Shown here: positions 35,014-47,063 of the stretch, one piece after another
How the letters are laid out: every line of letters begins with the position of its first letter
How positions within the stretch are numbered: the stretch's first letter is position 1
DNA from: Papio anubis
Taxonomy: Eukaryota; Chordata; Mammalia; Primates; Cercopithecidae
Assembly (NCBI RefSeq): GCF_008728515.1
Contig: NC_044977.1
Coordinates: 185,617,987 to 185,681,986 of the forward strand
DNA: 64,000 nucleotides
Direction of reading: 5' to 3'
Translations under genes and position numbers: made by a program
The notes under the pieces: generated by a model
The model's database searches: none
Seen by the model: only the letters and a program-made list of their open reading frames with translations
What the model was told of the DNA's origin: nothing

Positions 35014-35360
35014 TGTATTAATCCATTTTAATGCTGCCGATAAAGACATACCCTGGGCTGTGAAAAAAAAAGATGTTTAATGGACTTACTGTTCCACATG
35101 GCTGTGGAGGCCTCACCATCATGGCAGAAGGCAAGGAGGAGCAAGTAACATCTTACGTGGATGGCAGCAGGCAAAAGAGAGCACTTGTGCAGGGAAAATC
35201 CCCCTTATAGCACTGTCAGATCTCCTGAGACTTATTTGCTGTCACAAGAACAGCATGGGAAAGACCTGCCCCCATGATTCACTTACCTCCAACCCAGTCC
35301 CTCCCATAACATGTGGGATATAAGATGAAATTTGGATGGGGACACAGCCAAGCCATATCA
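35014..35360 (-). mobile_element. THE1/MST 5' LTR, antisense
   Basis: It reads tgtattaatccattttaatg at the left and gccaagccatatca at the right, the complement of a TGATATGG LTR start. Length is 347 bp. Landmarks ccacatggctgtggaggcct and cagatctcctgagacttatt are typical. tctct lies just outside at 35361-35365 and also at 34569-34573. The left copy is at a deletion junction, so the match may be chance. Confidence 0.9.
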
Positions 35361-36451
35361 TCTCTGTTGATAGTTTCTTTTCTATTCTGTTGATAGTTTA
35401 ATTAGATCTCATTTGTCAATTTTTGCTTTTGTTGGAATTGCTTTTGGTGTCTTTGTCATGAAACCTTTGCTTGTTCCTATGTCCAGGATGGTATTACCTT
35501 GGTTGCCTTCCAGGGTTTTTATAGTTTTGAGTTTTACATTGCAGACCTTAATCCATCTTGAGTTGCTTTTTGTATATAGTGTAAGGAAGGAGTTCAGCTG
35601 CAATCTTCTGCATATGGCTAGCCAGTTATCCCAGCACCATTTTTTTAAGTAGGTCGTCTTTTCCCCATTGCTTGTTTTTGTCAGTTTTATGAAAGATCAG
35701 ATGGTCATAGATGTGAGGCCTTATTGCTGATCCCTCTGTTTTGTTCCATTGGTCTATGTGTCTATTTTTGTACCATGATGTTTTGGTTACTATCACCTTG
35801 TAGTATAGTTTGAAGTCAGGTAATGTGATGCCTCCAGCTTTGTTCTTTTTCTTAGAGTTGACTTAGCTATTTGGGCTCTTGTTTGAATTTTAAAATAGTT
35901 TTTTCCACTTTGATGAAGAATGTCATTGGTAGTTTGATAGGAATAGCATTGTATATTTAAGTTGTTTTAGGCAGTATAGCTATTTTAATGATATTGATTC
36001 TTCCTATATATGATCATGGGATGGTTTTCCATTTGTTTCTGTCATCTCTGATTTCTTTGAGCAGTGTTTTGTAGTCCTCATTGTAGAAATCTTTCACATC
36101 CCTGGTTAGCTGTATTCCTATGTATTTTATACTTTTTTGTGGCAATTGTGAATGGGATTGCCTTTCTGATTTGGCTCTTGGTTTGGTTATTGGTGGTGTA
36201 TAGGAATACTAGTGATTTTTGTACATTGATTTTGTATCCTGAGACTTTGCTGAAGTTGTTTATCAGCTGGAGGAGCTTTTGGACTGAGAATATAGGATTT
36301 TCTAGATATAGAATCATGTCATCCACAATCAAAGATCATTTGCATTCTTCTTTTCCTATATGGATGTGCTTTATTTCTTTTTCTTGCCTAATGGATTGCA
36401 TCCAGGGTTCAGAAATTCTCTTGAGGACTGTGTTCCTTTGGGAAGTGCTAC
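35361..36451 (-). mobile_element. L1, antisense, continuation
   Basis: gttgatagtttcttttctat, ttgtcaatttttgcttttgt, agccagttatcccagcacca, gtcatagatgtgaggcctta, cttgtagtatagtttgaagt, tgtagtcctcattgtagaaa and gattttctagatatagaatc continue the same antisense L1 ORF2 in the right order. The match fades after about 36396, so the last 55 bp may be diverged L1 or host DNA. Confidence 0.95.
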
Positions 36452-36811
36452 TGATATAGTTTGGCTGTGTCACCATTCAAATCTCAGCTTGAGTTGTATC
36501 TCTCAGAATTCCCACATGTGGGAAGGACCTAGAGGGAGGTTATTGAATCATGGAGACTGGTCTTTCCTGTGCTATTCTCATGACAGTGAATAAGTTTCAT
36601 AAAATCTGATGGCTTTATCAAAGGTTTCCATTTTTGCTTCTTTCTCATTTTTTTCTTGCCGCTGCCAAGTAAGAAGTGCCTTTCACCTCCCGCCAAGATT
36701 CAGAGGCCTTCCCAACCATGTGGAACTGTAAGTTCAATTAAACCTCCTTTATTTGTAAATTGCCCAGTCTTGAGTATGTCTTTATCAGCAGCATGAAAAT
36801 GGACTAATACA
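36452..36811 (+). mobile_element. THE1/MST provirus, 5' LTR
   Basis: It runs from tgatatagtttggctgtgtc to ggactaataca, 360 bp. caattaaacctcctttattt holds the polyadenylation region, with ATTAAA. Against the 3' LTR I count about 54 differences over roughly 357 aligned positions, near 15 percent, plus a 3-bp gap. That indicates an old insertion. Confidence 0.95.
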
Positions 36812-38378
36812 ATAAATTGGTACCATAGAGTGGGCCACTGCTGAAAACATATTCAAAAATGTGGAAGTGACTTTAGAACTGGGTAACAGGCAGAGGTTGG
36901 AACAGTTTGGAGGGCTCAGAAGAAGACAGGAAAATGTGGAAAAGTTTGGAACTTCCTAGAGACTTGTTGAATGGTTTTGCCCAAAATCCTGATAGCAATA
37001 TAGACATAAGGTCCACGCTGAGGTGGTTGCAGATGGAAATGAGGAACTTGTTGGGAACTGGAGTAAAGGTGACTCTTTAGCAAAAGAATTTTAGCAAAGA
37101 GACTGGTGGCATTTTGCCTGGACGTAGACATTTGTGGAACTTTGAACTTGAGAAAGACAATTTAGGGTATTTGGCAGAAGAAATTTCTAAGCAGCAAACA
37201 TTCAAGAGGTGACTTGGGTTCTGTTAAAGACACTCCGTTTTATAAGGCAAATGGAGCATACAACTTTGGAAAATTTGCTTCCTGACTATGTGATAGAAAA
37301 TAAACTCATTTTCTGGGGAAAAATTCAAGCCAGCTGCTGAAATTTGCTTAATTAGCAAGGAACCTAATGTTAATCCCCAAGAGCAAGGGGGTAATGTCTC
37401 CAGGCCATGTCAGAGACCTTTATGGCAGCTCCCCCTATCACAGGCCCAGAAGCCCAGGAGGAAAAAGTGGTTTCCTGGCCTGTGCCCAGGGTCCCCGTGC
37501 TGTGTGCAGCCTAAGGACTTGGTGCCTTCTGTCCCAGCTGCTTCAGCCATGGCTGAAAGGGGTCAACACACACCTGTGGCTGTGGCTTCAGAGGATGGAA
37601 GCCCCAAGTCTAGGCAGCTTCCATGTGGTGTTGAGCCTGTAGGTGCACAGAAGTCAAGAACTGAGGTTTGGGAAGCTCCACCTAGAGTTCAGAAGATATA
37701 TGAAAATGCCTGGATGCCCAGAAAGAAGTTTGCTGCAGGAGCAGGGCCCTCATGGAGAACCTCGGCTAGGGCAGTGCAGAAGGGAAATTTGGGGTCAGAG
37801 CCCCCACACAGAATCCCTACTAGGGTACTGCCTAGTGGAGCTGTTAGAAGAGGGCCACAATCCTACAGACACCAGAATGTTAGATCTATTGACAGCTTGC
37901 ACCGTGCACCTGGAAAAATGGCAGACACTCATGAAAGCAGCTGGGAGGGAGGCTGTACCCTGCAAAACTACAGGGGCAGAGCTGCCCAAGACCATGGGAA
38001 CCCATCTCCTGCATCAGCGTGACCTGGATGTAAGACCTGGAGTCAAAGGAGATCATTTTGGAGTTTTAAAATTTGACTGCCCTGCTGGATTTTGGACTTG
38101 CATGGGCTCTGTAACCCCTTTGTTTTGGCAAATTGTCTCCTATTTGGAACAGCTGTATTTTCTCAATACCTTACTCTCATTGCATCTAGGAAGTAACTAG
38201 CTTGTTTCTGATTCTACAGGCCTCATAGGCAGAAGGGGCTTGCCTTGTCTCAAATGGGACTTTGGACTGTGGACTTTTTGCTTAGTGCTGAAATGAGTTA
38301 AGACTTTGTAGGACTCTTGGGAAAGTATGATCGGCTTTAAAATGTGAGGACATGAGATTTGGAGGGTCTGGGGCAGAA
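36812..38378 (+). mobile_element. THE1/MST provirus, internal region
   Basis: It starts with ataaattggtaccatagag, the usual MaLR sequence after the LTR, and ends with ggtctggggcagaatg just before the 3' LTR. Length of about 1.57 kb fits the full-length element of about 2.3 kb. MaLR elements lack pol and env and were mobilised in trans by ERVL. Two overlapping frames stay open (37504-38022, 172 codons; 37643-38200, 185 codons). I do not regard them as genes, because they overlap in different frames and have no recognisable domain. Confidence 0.95.
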
Positions 38379-38741
38379 TGATATGGTTTGGCTATGTCTC
38401 CATTCAAATCTCAACTTGAATTGTATCTCCCAGAATTCCCACATGTTGTGGGAGGGACCTAGGGGGCGGTTGCTGAACCATGGGAACTAGTCTTTTCTGT
38501 GCTCTTCTCTTGATAGTGAATAAGTCTCACGAGATCTGATGGATTTATCAAGGGTTTCTGCTTTTGCTTCTTCCTCATTTTTCTCTTGCTGCTGCCATGT
38601 AAGAAGTGCTTTTTGCCTCCTGCCATGATTCTGAGACCCCGTCAATCATATGGAATTCTAAGTCCAATTAAACCTCCTTCTTTTGTAAGTTGCCTAGTCT
38701 TGGGTATGTCTTTATCAACAGCATGAAAATGGACTAATATA
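38379..38741 (+). mobile_element. THE1/MST provirus, 3' LTR
   Basis: It runs from tgatatggtttggctatgtc to ggactaatata. The final CA has become TA. The outer flanks gctac (36447-36451) and gctgc (38742-38746) match at four of five bases, consistent with a 5-bp target duplication. Confidence 0.95.
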
Positions 38742-39239
38742 GCTGCGCTGTATTGACAGCACCCCAGGCAACTTTGCTGGCTTACTAGGACTAAGTGGGA
38801 ACTTCTTTCTTTCTTTTCTTCTGGCATTCATTCCCTTGTAAGACATCCTATGTATACCGTAATATGTGTACACACATATTTAATTTCCTTCATTACTTTG
38901 TATCTCTTACTTTACTTCAATATTGGATTCGGGACAGAGCCTCATGGGGAGTACATTTAATCTGAAGTTGACTGTACAAATTTACTTTCAGAATATAAGG
39001 TGTGGGGGCAGATATTTGAGAGGATGTGGCATGGGGGTAATCTCTGAATATTAACCTAGTACTTATCCTGCTGAACTATATGTATATCATACCACATGTA
39101 TTTTGGGAACCGAACTGGACACTGGAAAGTCAGCTATAAAAGAAAGGCTGTGCCATCCACCTACACAGCTACTTCCCACTGAAGGATAGACAATGGAATG
39201 CATTCACAAAGTAGGGTGAGGTCCTGGCTCAATTTGGAC
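38742..39239. other. Unique non-coding stretch
   Basis: No family recognised. A CTTT-rich spot lies at 38800-38820. The antisense L1 does not visibly resume here. Confidence 0.4.
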
Positions 39240-39740
39240 TGTTATTAATCCACAGGATGATTGTAGTAGCTTCCTAACAAATCTCCGTGTTCCACTCTTG
39301 TCCCACAGTCAGGCCAGAGTAATATTTTTAAAACATGAATTGGGTCATACCACATCCCTGGGTAATTTCAAAAGTTTTCCATTACTCTTAGAATAAAACC
39401 TAAACTCCCTTTCTGGCCTGGTATAACCTGGCTTCTGAATATGTAAGACTCTTGTGCCATCTCCCTGTCACTCACTTTAGCCCATGTGCACTGTTTTCTT
39501 CAGTCTCTTAAATATTCCTGGCCTTCCCCTACCTGACTTCAGAAATGTGCTGCTCCATCCACCTGGCATGTTCCTCCCTCATCTTTCACATCAGCCTTCA
39601 GATCACCTCTTCAGAAAGGTCTTTCTCAACCATTTAGTGTCACATAGGTTTATCACTATCGCCTCTCCTTCTCATTATTTATAATTGCAGCTTCTTTTCA
39701 GGTTTCTTTAATGACATGCATCACCATGAACATAATTTCA
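39240..39740 (+). mobile_element. L2 LINE, sense
   Basis: gattgtagtagcttcctaac, cagtcaggccagagtaatat, attactcttagaataaaacc, gcctggtataacctggcttc, ccacctggcatgttcctccc and cagatcacctcttcagaaag follow the L2 3' ORF2 region in order. It is old and strongly diverged. Confidence 0.8.
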
Positions 39741-40859
39741 TGTGTTTGGTCTTTTTTCCTGAGTTCTAATGAAAGTTAATGTGTGATACAAAATGTTCAT
39801 GCTCAGTTTCCACTCCCATATGTCCATATATTTGCTCCAGACCTCTTTGTCTCCAATCTCCCCATTCCTTTTATTCTAGGCCCTTGACAAGATAGGCAGG
39901 CCATTGGTCATGACTCAAGCATCTCTTAATTTATGTTGTTACCTCAGGCCATTTCTTCTTCCTCATGAAGTGGATGCCCAATCTCCTAAGTCACAACTCC
40001 ACACTTCAGGAAGATTTCTTCTCTGTTGACTTCCAGTCAGATGTTCTTGAAGGCTTTCACTGTCATTTTTGGCCTTCAACCACTTACCAAGTTAACCCAT
40101 TTGTAAAGTAAGCCTGGCCTTGGGAAGGACAAAAGCAGGCCCTGAATGTTAAGACCTGATCTGGCACTATTAGCTGAGCCTGGCATTGCTGAAGCTGGCC
40201 TAGAACTCACAGTTAGATTTTGGTGTCTTCTTACTGAACATAAAACTACTTAACGAAATCAGCATCAGACAAGCTCTCTTCATGAGTGTCATGGATCAAG
40301 ACAAAATGAAGAGCATTCTGTAATCAGTTATAAACACAGTACAAAAAAAGAGAACATTGTTTAAACCACAAGAATATCCAAACATCCTCTCATCCCAGCT
40401 AATGTGGATTACTGCTGCTCCTTCACCTACTTATAACTAGCTTCACTTCCTGCATCCTGCCTTATAAGATTTATTATGATATCCAGTCATGGAATTGTCC
40501 CACTTTCTGACAGCATGGAGTAGACAGCAAAGCCCTAAGTCCTTGAATTCTCTCCAAAATAAGCTCAGACGAACCTAAATCCTATATTAAGTTCTTTCTA
40601 ACACCCTCTTATTGAGATGCTCCATGGATCCTCATGGTGTATATTCTTCCTTGCTACAACAAATAATGAATGCAACAGATAGAGCCAGTTGTCTTTGGCT
40701 GGAGGGCACTTTCAGACCTTTTTACCTCCTTCATCTAGTCTTACAAGCAAAGTAGGGAAACACTGCTCATATAACTGCAGTGGGTAATAGGGATGTTTGG
40801 GTTACTGCTCATGCAGCTAAGCTCTGGTCCTGCTTGGGCTCAATCTGGGCACATCATTT
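39741..40859. other. Unassigned, possibly decayed LTR or ERV sequence
   Basis: No confident family. Positions 40380-40500 (gctgctccttcacctactta, ccttataagatttattatga) look like part of an LTR. It would be the expected place for the 3' LTR of the antisense ERV that follows. This is positional inference only. Confidence 0.3.
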
Positions 40860-43800
40860 TCATCTTTTGGTTGACTTATGCGAGGCTGATTTTATGACTT
40901 AGAAGAACTGAAATAATCCAACTCATGATGTGTAGCTCCAGACATATGGTCATGTAGAGTCTCATGGTCAAGTTTTCATTGCTTCCTTGAGCTGTTTAAT
41001 CAAAAACATGTATTATTTTCTCTGCTGTAGATGGCATTGTCCTACTCCTGAATATCAGAGCTTGCATTTTGAGTCTCCACTGGGGCTTAGCATAAGTTTC
41101 ATGCTACATCTTTTTCCATCAGACATCTGAAATCTTCCCTGTTACTCAGATTACGGACCAGAGCATTAGGCATAGAATATGTTGCCTCCAGAACCCAAAA
41201 ATAACTCTCAGGCTTTCTGCTTCCTTCTTTATGGTAAGGGATTGCAAAATATATATTCTGACAAACTCCTGACTGATGGATCTGTAAAGACTTCATCGAA
41301 GTGTAAGGAATCTAAATCTTCATCGGGATTGTCCCCCATCCTCTGGAATGCACGTATTAAATGTCTTTTCAAGGCCTCCTGTATACTCGCCATCTGTTGT
41401 TTGCCCTGCCTTATCAGCATGATCTTATTGATGTAACGCATACAGTGCAATGTTCTGTGGTTTGACCAAATAGCCCAGATACCTTCAGTCTACAACATGA
41501 CAAAGAGCAGAACAGTTAACACAGCCCTGAGGAAAAACTATAAATGGGTATTGTTGTATATCCCACATGAATGTGAACTGTTTCTGATCCTCTTTTATCA
41601 CAAGAATGAACAAAAATATATTCATCCAAATCTATGGCTACCTCTCCTGTACCTGAGATCTTTTTAATCTGACCTAGCAAAGATATCACCCTCCGATAAT
41701 AGTTACAATCAGGCTATTACATTATTGAGGTTGCAAAAGTCTATGCTCCAGAATTTTTCTGAGTTTTTTAGGGGCCATATTGAGTCAACAAAGAGATATA
41801 TAAGGAAACTCTACTTACCCCTGTTCAACATTCTTTGGCTGTTTAATGGTGGCATTAACATCGACCGTCTTCCTAGAATGTAACATTACCCTTTATTTAC
41901 TCCCATGGCATAGTGAGTAGAGGGCAGATACAGAGGTTTCCACTTGGCCTTTCTGACTCTGATAGTTCTTACTCCAAAGGCCAGGACACAATGTGGGCAT
42001 CAGTCTGGCTGCCAAGTATATCATTTCCAACAAAACTCTTGTGGACTGAAAAAGTGACAACTAAGTGGGTCTTCCAACACAGTAAACTTACTATGAGTTG
42101 GATTGTAATAATAAATTTATTTATGATTTAACCATGTGATCTTCCACAGGTCCATGATTACTCTTAAGGTCTCTGGATAGCAATGTTAACTCAAACTGTC
42201 TATACCCAATATGCAGTTACTCAAGTCAACAGCAGTAGGCTGCACAGTGTGCAGCATCCAGTACAAATAAAAACGTGGGATCCTTTGTTTAAAGAATTTC
42301 AAGATGGTCATGGCAAAACAATAAACCAAGTGAGGGACCCTTCTAAGAGCAGAGTTCAGTATATGTTTCTGAAGTGCCCGGCTATAGGTCTCTTTAGAGA
42401 AGCCTAACAATTGTCACAGTATATACTTACAGGTTTCTTTCACTGAGAAACCCAGCTACCTCTTCAGTCAACAAACTCTATATCTCAAAGTGGGCTCAGG
42501 TCAAAGAATCTAATGAGAAACTCTTTCTTTGTATTGGGATGAACATCCTCAGTCTCCTACTGACCCATTCTTTCCTTTCCTTAACTGTTAAGCAGCACCG
42601 TCATTGGCTGTCACTTTATTCTTCCTCTAGGGATGCCATATTCTATCAGTCATTTTCAGAACTCCCTGCAGGTCAAGTCCCCTGGCTGTGCCTCTGACCT
42701 TGCTGGTCATAATGGTAAATATGGCTTCCTAGCATGTAGTAGGTAAGTGCCACCCTTGGCCTCTGTTCTTGAGGGTAGAGGGGCATCATTTACATGGATA
42801 TTAACAGTCCCAGGTCTATGACCACCTCTCCTACCCCCAGCCCTGAGATACAGAGGAGAGCCAGGATTGAACTTCTTAGTGATCCTGCTACCCTTCCAAC
42901 TAGCAAATTCCTGATGGCCTTAGTGAATCCTGATGACCTTCCTGTGTCCACTTGGCTCCCTCATCTAACATAGTCTTCTGGTGAATTTTCTTGCTTCATA
43001 TTATATATCCATTCTAACCATGTCCTTTTCCCTCAGACTCTTTATTTCTTGTCTACCATCTTGTAGGGAAACCTGTGAAATTTCTCTTCATTTAGCATTG
43101 ATCATCACTTTTTCCAGACTTTTTCAAGCCACCCTAGCTGTGAGCTTGCCCTGTGCACAGTGGTTCTTAACAGCGTGTTAAAGCCCATGTGATAAGAAAA
43201 TGCCCCCAAGTCAATAAACTCTTTCCTATGTGGACTTATTTTTTAGTCCCCTCAATCAAGTACCTGCAAAAATCAATTAGGGATGTCCATGGCTTCTGCT
43301 GATACATGCTAGCTAATTCTGGCAACTCTTTGGTATATTATTCATGCTTTACTTTGTCATGACCAGTACATCTTCAGCTGAGCTCTGCTGGAAATTAGCA
43401 CTATCTGGGACCTGGCAGTAAAAAAAGGAAGTAAAGCATTCGATAGGGGGGATATCTGTTGCTTTATGAAGTAATGCCTCTGTGACATCTGTCAGTGTGA
43501 GGGAAGCACTAGCTCTTACTAGGAAACGAGGGTCCATCTCTATAATCTCTGAGGATTTAGGAGAGTCTGCAAAACCAGCTCATCAGGGGTATCCACTTCA
43601 TGCTGCTATCTATATTTCCAGGTCTCAGGTGTTTCCAACCAGCCTTAGCTAAACATTCAAATGTCTCTAGAGCTCTGTGACTCTAACGATCAGGTTTTAA
43701 GTGGGCTGCTTAGCTTTGTTTTTGCAAAGAGGGCCTTGTCTTTGTGTAAGACACCAAAGATGTCAACTGGCTCTCACACTTAGCCTTTAACTGCTTGCTA

Positions 43801-44165
43801 AGAGCCCTAAGTTTTTAAATATCCCTCTTCAAGGTATCAGTACAACTTAGCAGTAACTATAAAGCGCTGCTATCCTTGTAGGCACTGTTGCTACCATATC
43901 TGTAGGCACTGTTCCCACCGTATCTGCCAAAAGCCTGAATCTGAGGACCTATAAGCATCTCTCCCTCCAATGGATGTTTTTCCAAATCAACCTCAGTAAA
44001 ATGTACAGCAATTATGCCTTCACCTTCAGCCCCAAACTGTCCGTAGTCCACATACTTCAGGAAGCCATCCTGTTTGCTTAATAACGGAGACAGCCAGTCC
44101 CAAAACCCCTGTTTCTCCATTCTTGAACCTCTCTCAGGGCCACTTGTGTTACTTTGTGTACTCAA
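40860..44165 (-). mobile_element. Class III ERV (ERVL/ERV3-type) internal remnant, antisense
   Basis: The 3.3 kb stretch resembles an antisense ERV3/ERVL-type internal region from memory. Landmarks are gtctccactggggcttagca, aggttgcaaaagtctatgct, tggcctttctgactctgata and cagtaaacttactatgagtt. Read from right to left, the order fits gag-like (43857-44165, 43349-43537), protease-like (about 41900-42400) and pol-like (about 41100-41450) parts. All frames are short and interrupted, so no protein can be made. The subfamily (ERV3-16-like or HERV-L-like) is uncertain. An Alu lies just beyond its gag end. Confidence 0.55.
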
Positions 44166-44285
44166 AGAAGCAGAGCTAAAGAAGGGATTAGATGTACAAA
44201 AGATATACTAGCGAGAATGCCGGTGGAGGAAAAAGAAAAAAAGAGCGGAAGAAGGGGGATTCTTCAGAGTGTAATAAAAACTCTT
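44166..44285 (-). mobile_element. Possible LTR or leader of the antisense ERV, left half
   Basis: Purine-rich sequence between the gag-like end and the Alu. By position it is the leader or 5' LTR of the antisense ERV. There is no independent family match. Confidence 0.3.
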
Positions 44286-44580
44286 GGCCAGGCGTGGTGG
44301 CTCACACCTGTAATCCCAGCACTTCGGCAGGCCAAGGCCGGTGGATCTCAAGGTCGAGAGATCGAGACCAACATGATCAACATGGTGAAACCCTGTCTCT
44401 ACTAAAAATACAAAAATTAGCTGGGCATGGTGGTGTGTGCCTGTAGTCCCAGCTCCTTGGGAGGCTGAGGCAGGAGAATCGCTTGAACCCAGGAGGCGGA
44501 GGTTGCAGTGAGGTGACATTGCACCACTGCACTCCAGCCTGGCGACAGAGCGAGACTCCTTCTAAAAACAAAGCAAAAAA
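44286..44580 (+). mobile_element. AluS-type, sense, full length
   Basis: It begins ggccaggcgtggtggctcac and ends in an A-rich tail after cctggcgacagagcgagact. Both monomers are complete. aaaaactctt before it and aaaaaatcctct after it are a weak target-duplication candidate. The three open frames reported across it are typical Alu artefacts. Confidence 0.95.
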
Positions 44581-44870
44581 TCCTCTCTCTGACAGCCATG
44601 AGGTAGAGGAGAAAAGAAGAGAATACAATAGAAATAGTTTCAGATTGAAAGCCATTTCAAGGAAGGTTTGCCCAGGCTAATGAGGCATTCTTGAGTCAAA
44701 ATCATGCATCAAAGATGTACCATGTGCTGCCAGAATGGGCCTTGTTTGTAGCCCTACCAGGTTCAGTCCTTGGTTGGAAGCAGCCCAGAAGTGTGGCCTC
44801 AATAAATGTGACAGCAGAGTGAATCCAAGGAGCAGACATGAGGCTGCCATCAACTGTGCATTCCACGTTA
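44581..44870 (-). mobile_element. Possible LTR of the antisense ERV, right half
   Basis: ggccttgtttgtagccctac, tggttggaagcagcccagaa and ggagcagacatgaggctgcc have LTR-like composition. The position is right for the 5' LTR of the element on the left. No family can be named. Confidence 0.3.
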
Positions 44871-45502
44871 TGAGAGTTAAACTTTACATTTCCATGGTTC
44901 CCACACTCCGCACCACAAATCTTTCATGGAGGTCATTTTTTCTCTTGAACCAGAGGTTGTCCACAAGACAGTTCATCAGGAAATTGAGACACATCCTCTT
45001 AGCTTTCATTCATCTTGGCATAATATTTTTCACTCATCTATTATGCACACCTTTGAAAGACAATGGCTTTCACCTGTATAGTTTTTATAGGGTAGAACCA
45101 TCTAAGACACTTTTTTTCATGTACATTTATTCCATGACTAAAACTTCTCCAGGAAAGTATTTGTAATGATTATTTCTTGTGGGTTAATACAAAAATGATG
45201 CTCATTCACTGTGCAAAATTTGAAAACTACAGAAAAGTATAAAGAAGAAAATACTGTTTTCATTCCATAGCTCAGAAATAATTACAATTAAGAGCTTATG
45301 AATTTTCTTTCTTTTCCTTTGCCTTTGTGATGTGGAAAATCCACATTTTCCATACCATGAAAATACACTGTGTAGACTGCTTTGCTTCTTCTATTAGATG
45401 ATTTATTTTTGGTTTTAAAAATAATTTTTACTTTGATTATATAGAAGACTTTAGTAAGAAAACTAGAGAATAAACTTGGCCAATAAATATTCTCTGTAAA
45501 TG
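44871..45502. other. Non-coding, partly old L1-like
   Basis: Positions 45190-45300 (gaaaactacagaaaagtataa, agaagaaaatactgttttc, ctcagaaataattacaat) resemble a common module of old L1 3' UTRs. The rest is unassigned, including a 143-codon plus frame at 44735-45166 without recognisable motifs. Confidence 0.35.
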
Positions 45503-45700
45503 CATACATATATACACACACACATACATACATGCATACTTATATGCATATTTATGATACATATTACACTATAGTATATTTTATAGAGAGAAATATAGAC
45601 ATATGAGTATAAGTAAATACGTACATTATGTGCAATATATACATATACACGTATATACACATAGATGTGTATATATACATACATGTCTATATAAATATTA
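45503..45700. repeat. TA/CA-rich imperfect microsatellite
   Basis: Alternating TA, CA and GTA units with several self-complementary spots (for example gtatatacacatagatgtgt) cover about 200 bp. Open frames rich in Tyr, Ile and Val are artefacts. Confidence 0.9.
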
Positions 45701-46439
45701 TCACTCTATATCTATTTATTCTCTCTCTTCTCACATTTCCCTCTCTATTTATGTATATTCAGGGTCTCGATTTGGAAAAGAAGGATTTTTTTTTTTTACT
45801 TTGGAAATTTTTTTTGTAATTATTGTAATAATACTAATGGTAATTCAGTTCCCTGGGGAAAATTATTTATTCTATCCAGAAGTATAATATAAGAGATAAC
45901 TGAAGAGGAATTCAGATGGATCAGTGGCAGAGCAACAGAATAGTGTACTAACTAACCAAAGACAGTGAAGGTTAGTTGTGTTTTCAGACTGAGGTTATTC
46001 CTCCAAGGTAGCACTTTAAATTTACCTCGTAGAAACTTGACACAGAGATGTTGCTGTAAACAAGACCTACTCAGGGGTCACCCCATGGGGATTCCCCTGT
46101 AAAGATACCCTGAGAACCATGTCCATCCCACAGAAGCATTTTACCAGTGCGTCCACCCCCACATGCTTAAACTGTGCGCACGACCCAGATTTCAAAATAA
46201 GCAGAGTTAACATTCTTGACTCCTGGCCCAAATGTGGATGCTCGCCATGAGCTCATGCCTGCCTTTGTGGCTGGCATTTGCAGGGCTTATGTTATCATGC
46301 TAACTGGACCAGGAAAGAGACACTGAGGGACATGTGCTGGAAACCATGCATAGGTAGGACTCTGACATTTTTGAATGTGCACAAATGTATTATGACTCTT
46401 TTTGAGAGTCAAAAGCAAAAGTGTGGTCATAAATGTCAG
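45701..46439. other. Unique non-coding stretch
   Basis: No family recognised. A T-run lies at 45787-45799. Confidence 0.4.
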
Positions 46440-46640
46440 GGAAATGAGTTAATTTGAGATCAGATCCTGGCTCTACCACTATCTGACTGAATGATTAATG
46501 CAGAGTCTCCAACTATCTCTTCCTGTGTGAAATGCAGTTAACCTAACTTGTCTATTTCCTAGGGTTTTCAGTAGTTATCTAAATAGGTAATGGACATAAA
46601 ATATTTAGTAAGTGGCAAGCTATATAAAAATTCTGGTTTT
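46440..46640 (+). mobile_element. MIR SINE, sense
   Basis: gatcagatcctggctctacc, actatctgactgaatgatta, ttcctgtgtgaaatgcagtt, ctagggttttcagtagttat and atttagtaagtggcaagcta follow the MIR consensus. Confidence 0.8.
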
Positions 46641-46754
46641 GAAGATGCAATATAAAGAGGAGAGATCTTTGTTTTATTTACCTTTATTTTCCTAAATCCC
46701 GTCTCAACACCAGTCATACCATAGGCATTTAATTAATGTTATTTAATTGAGTGG

Positions 46755-46985
46755 ATGGATTCAGGTTTGGGAGTTAGAGCTGGGTCCATTACAGGCCACG
46801 GTGTCTGATGCTTATTGCATCGTGTGATTGTAAGTTTGTTTCTTAAGCCCTCTGAGTCTTAGCTTCCTCAGGCATAAAATGGAGGTAACAACACCACGTG
46901 TTCTAGCCATCTACTTCACACGACAGTTGAGATGTTGCAATGAGATAATGTCTGTGAAAGTGTGCCGTAAAATAAACCAAGATAC
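46755..46985 (+). mobile_element. MIR SINE, sense
   Basis: gggagttagagctgggtcca, cttaagccctctgagtctta, gcttcctcaggcataaaatg and gatgttgcaatgagataatg follow the MIR consensus. It lies in tandem orientation with the preceding MIR. Confidence 0.8.
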
Positions 46986-47063
46986 AAAATCTTGTTATTT
47001 TTAAGTCATTCTGATTTCTGAGATTTTTTTTCTAAGTAAATGATCTCTAGATTTCTACATTTC

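Noticed and set aside
37367..38200. Open frames of 91-185 codons in the THE1/MST internal region
   Set aside because: They overlap in different frames inside a non-autonomous MaLR element and show no known protein domain. Chance openness in a GC-richer stretch is more likely.
43857..44165. 102-codon minus frame as a cellular gene
   Set aside because: It lies at the gag end of an antisense class III ERV remnant. Neighbouring ERV frames are broken, so it is treated as part of the old insertion.
44154..44680. Several open frames across 44154-44680
   Set aside because: They are translations of an AluS element on both strands.
45288..45887. Tyr/Ile/Val-rich frames on both strands
   Set aside because: They are translations of the TA/CA microsatellite.
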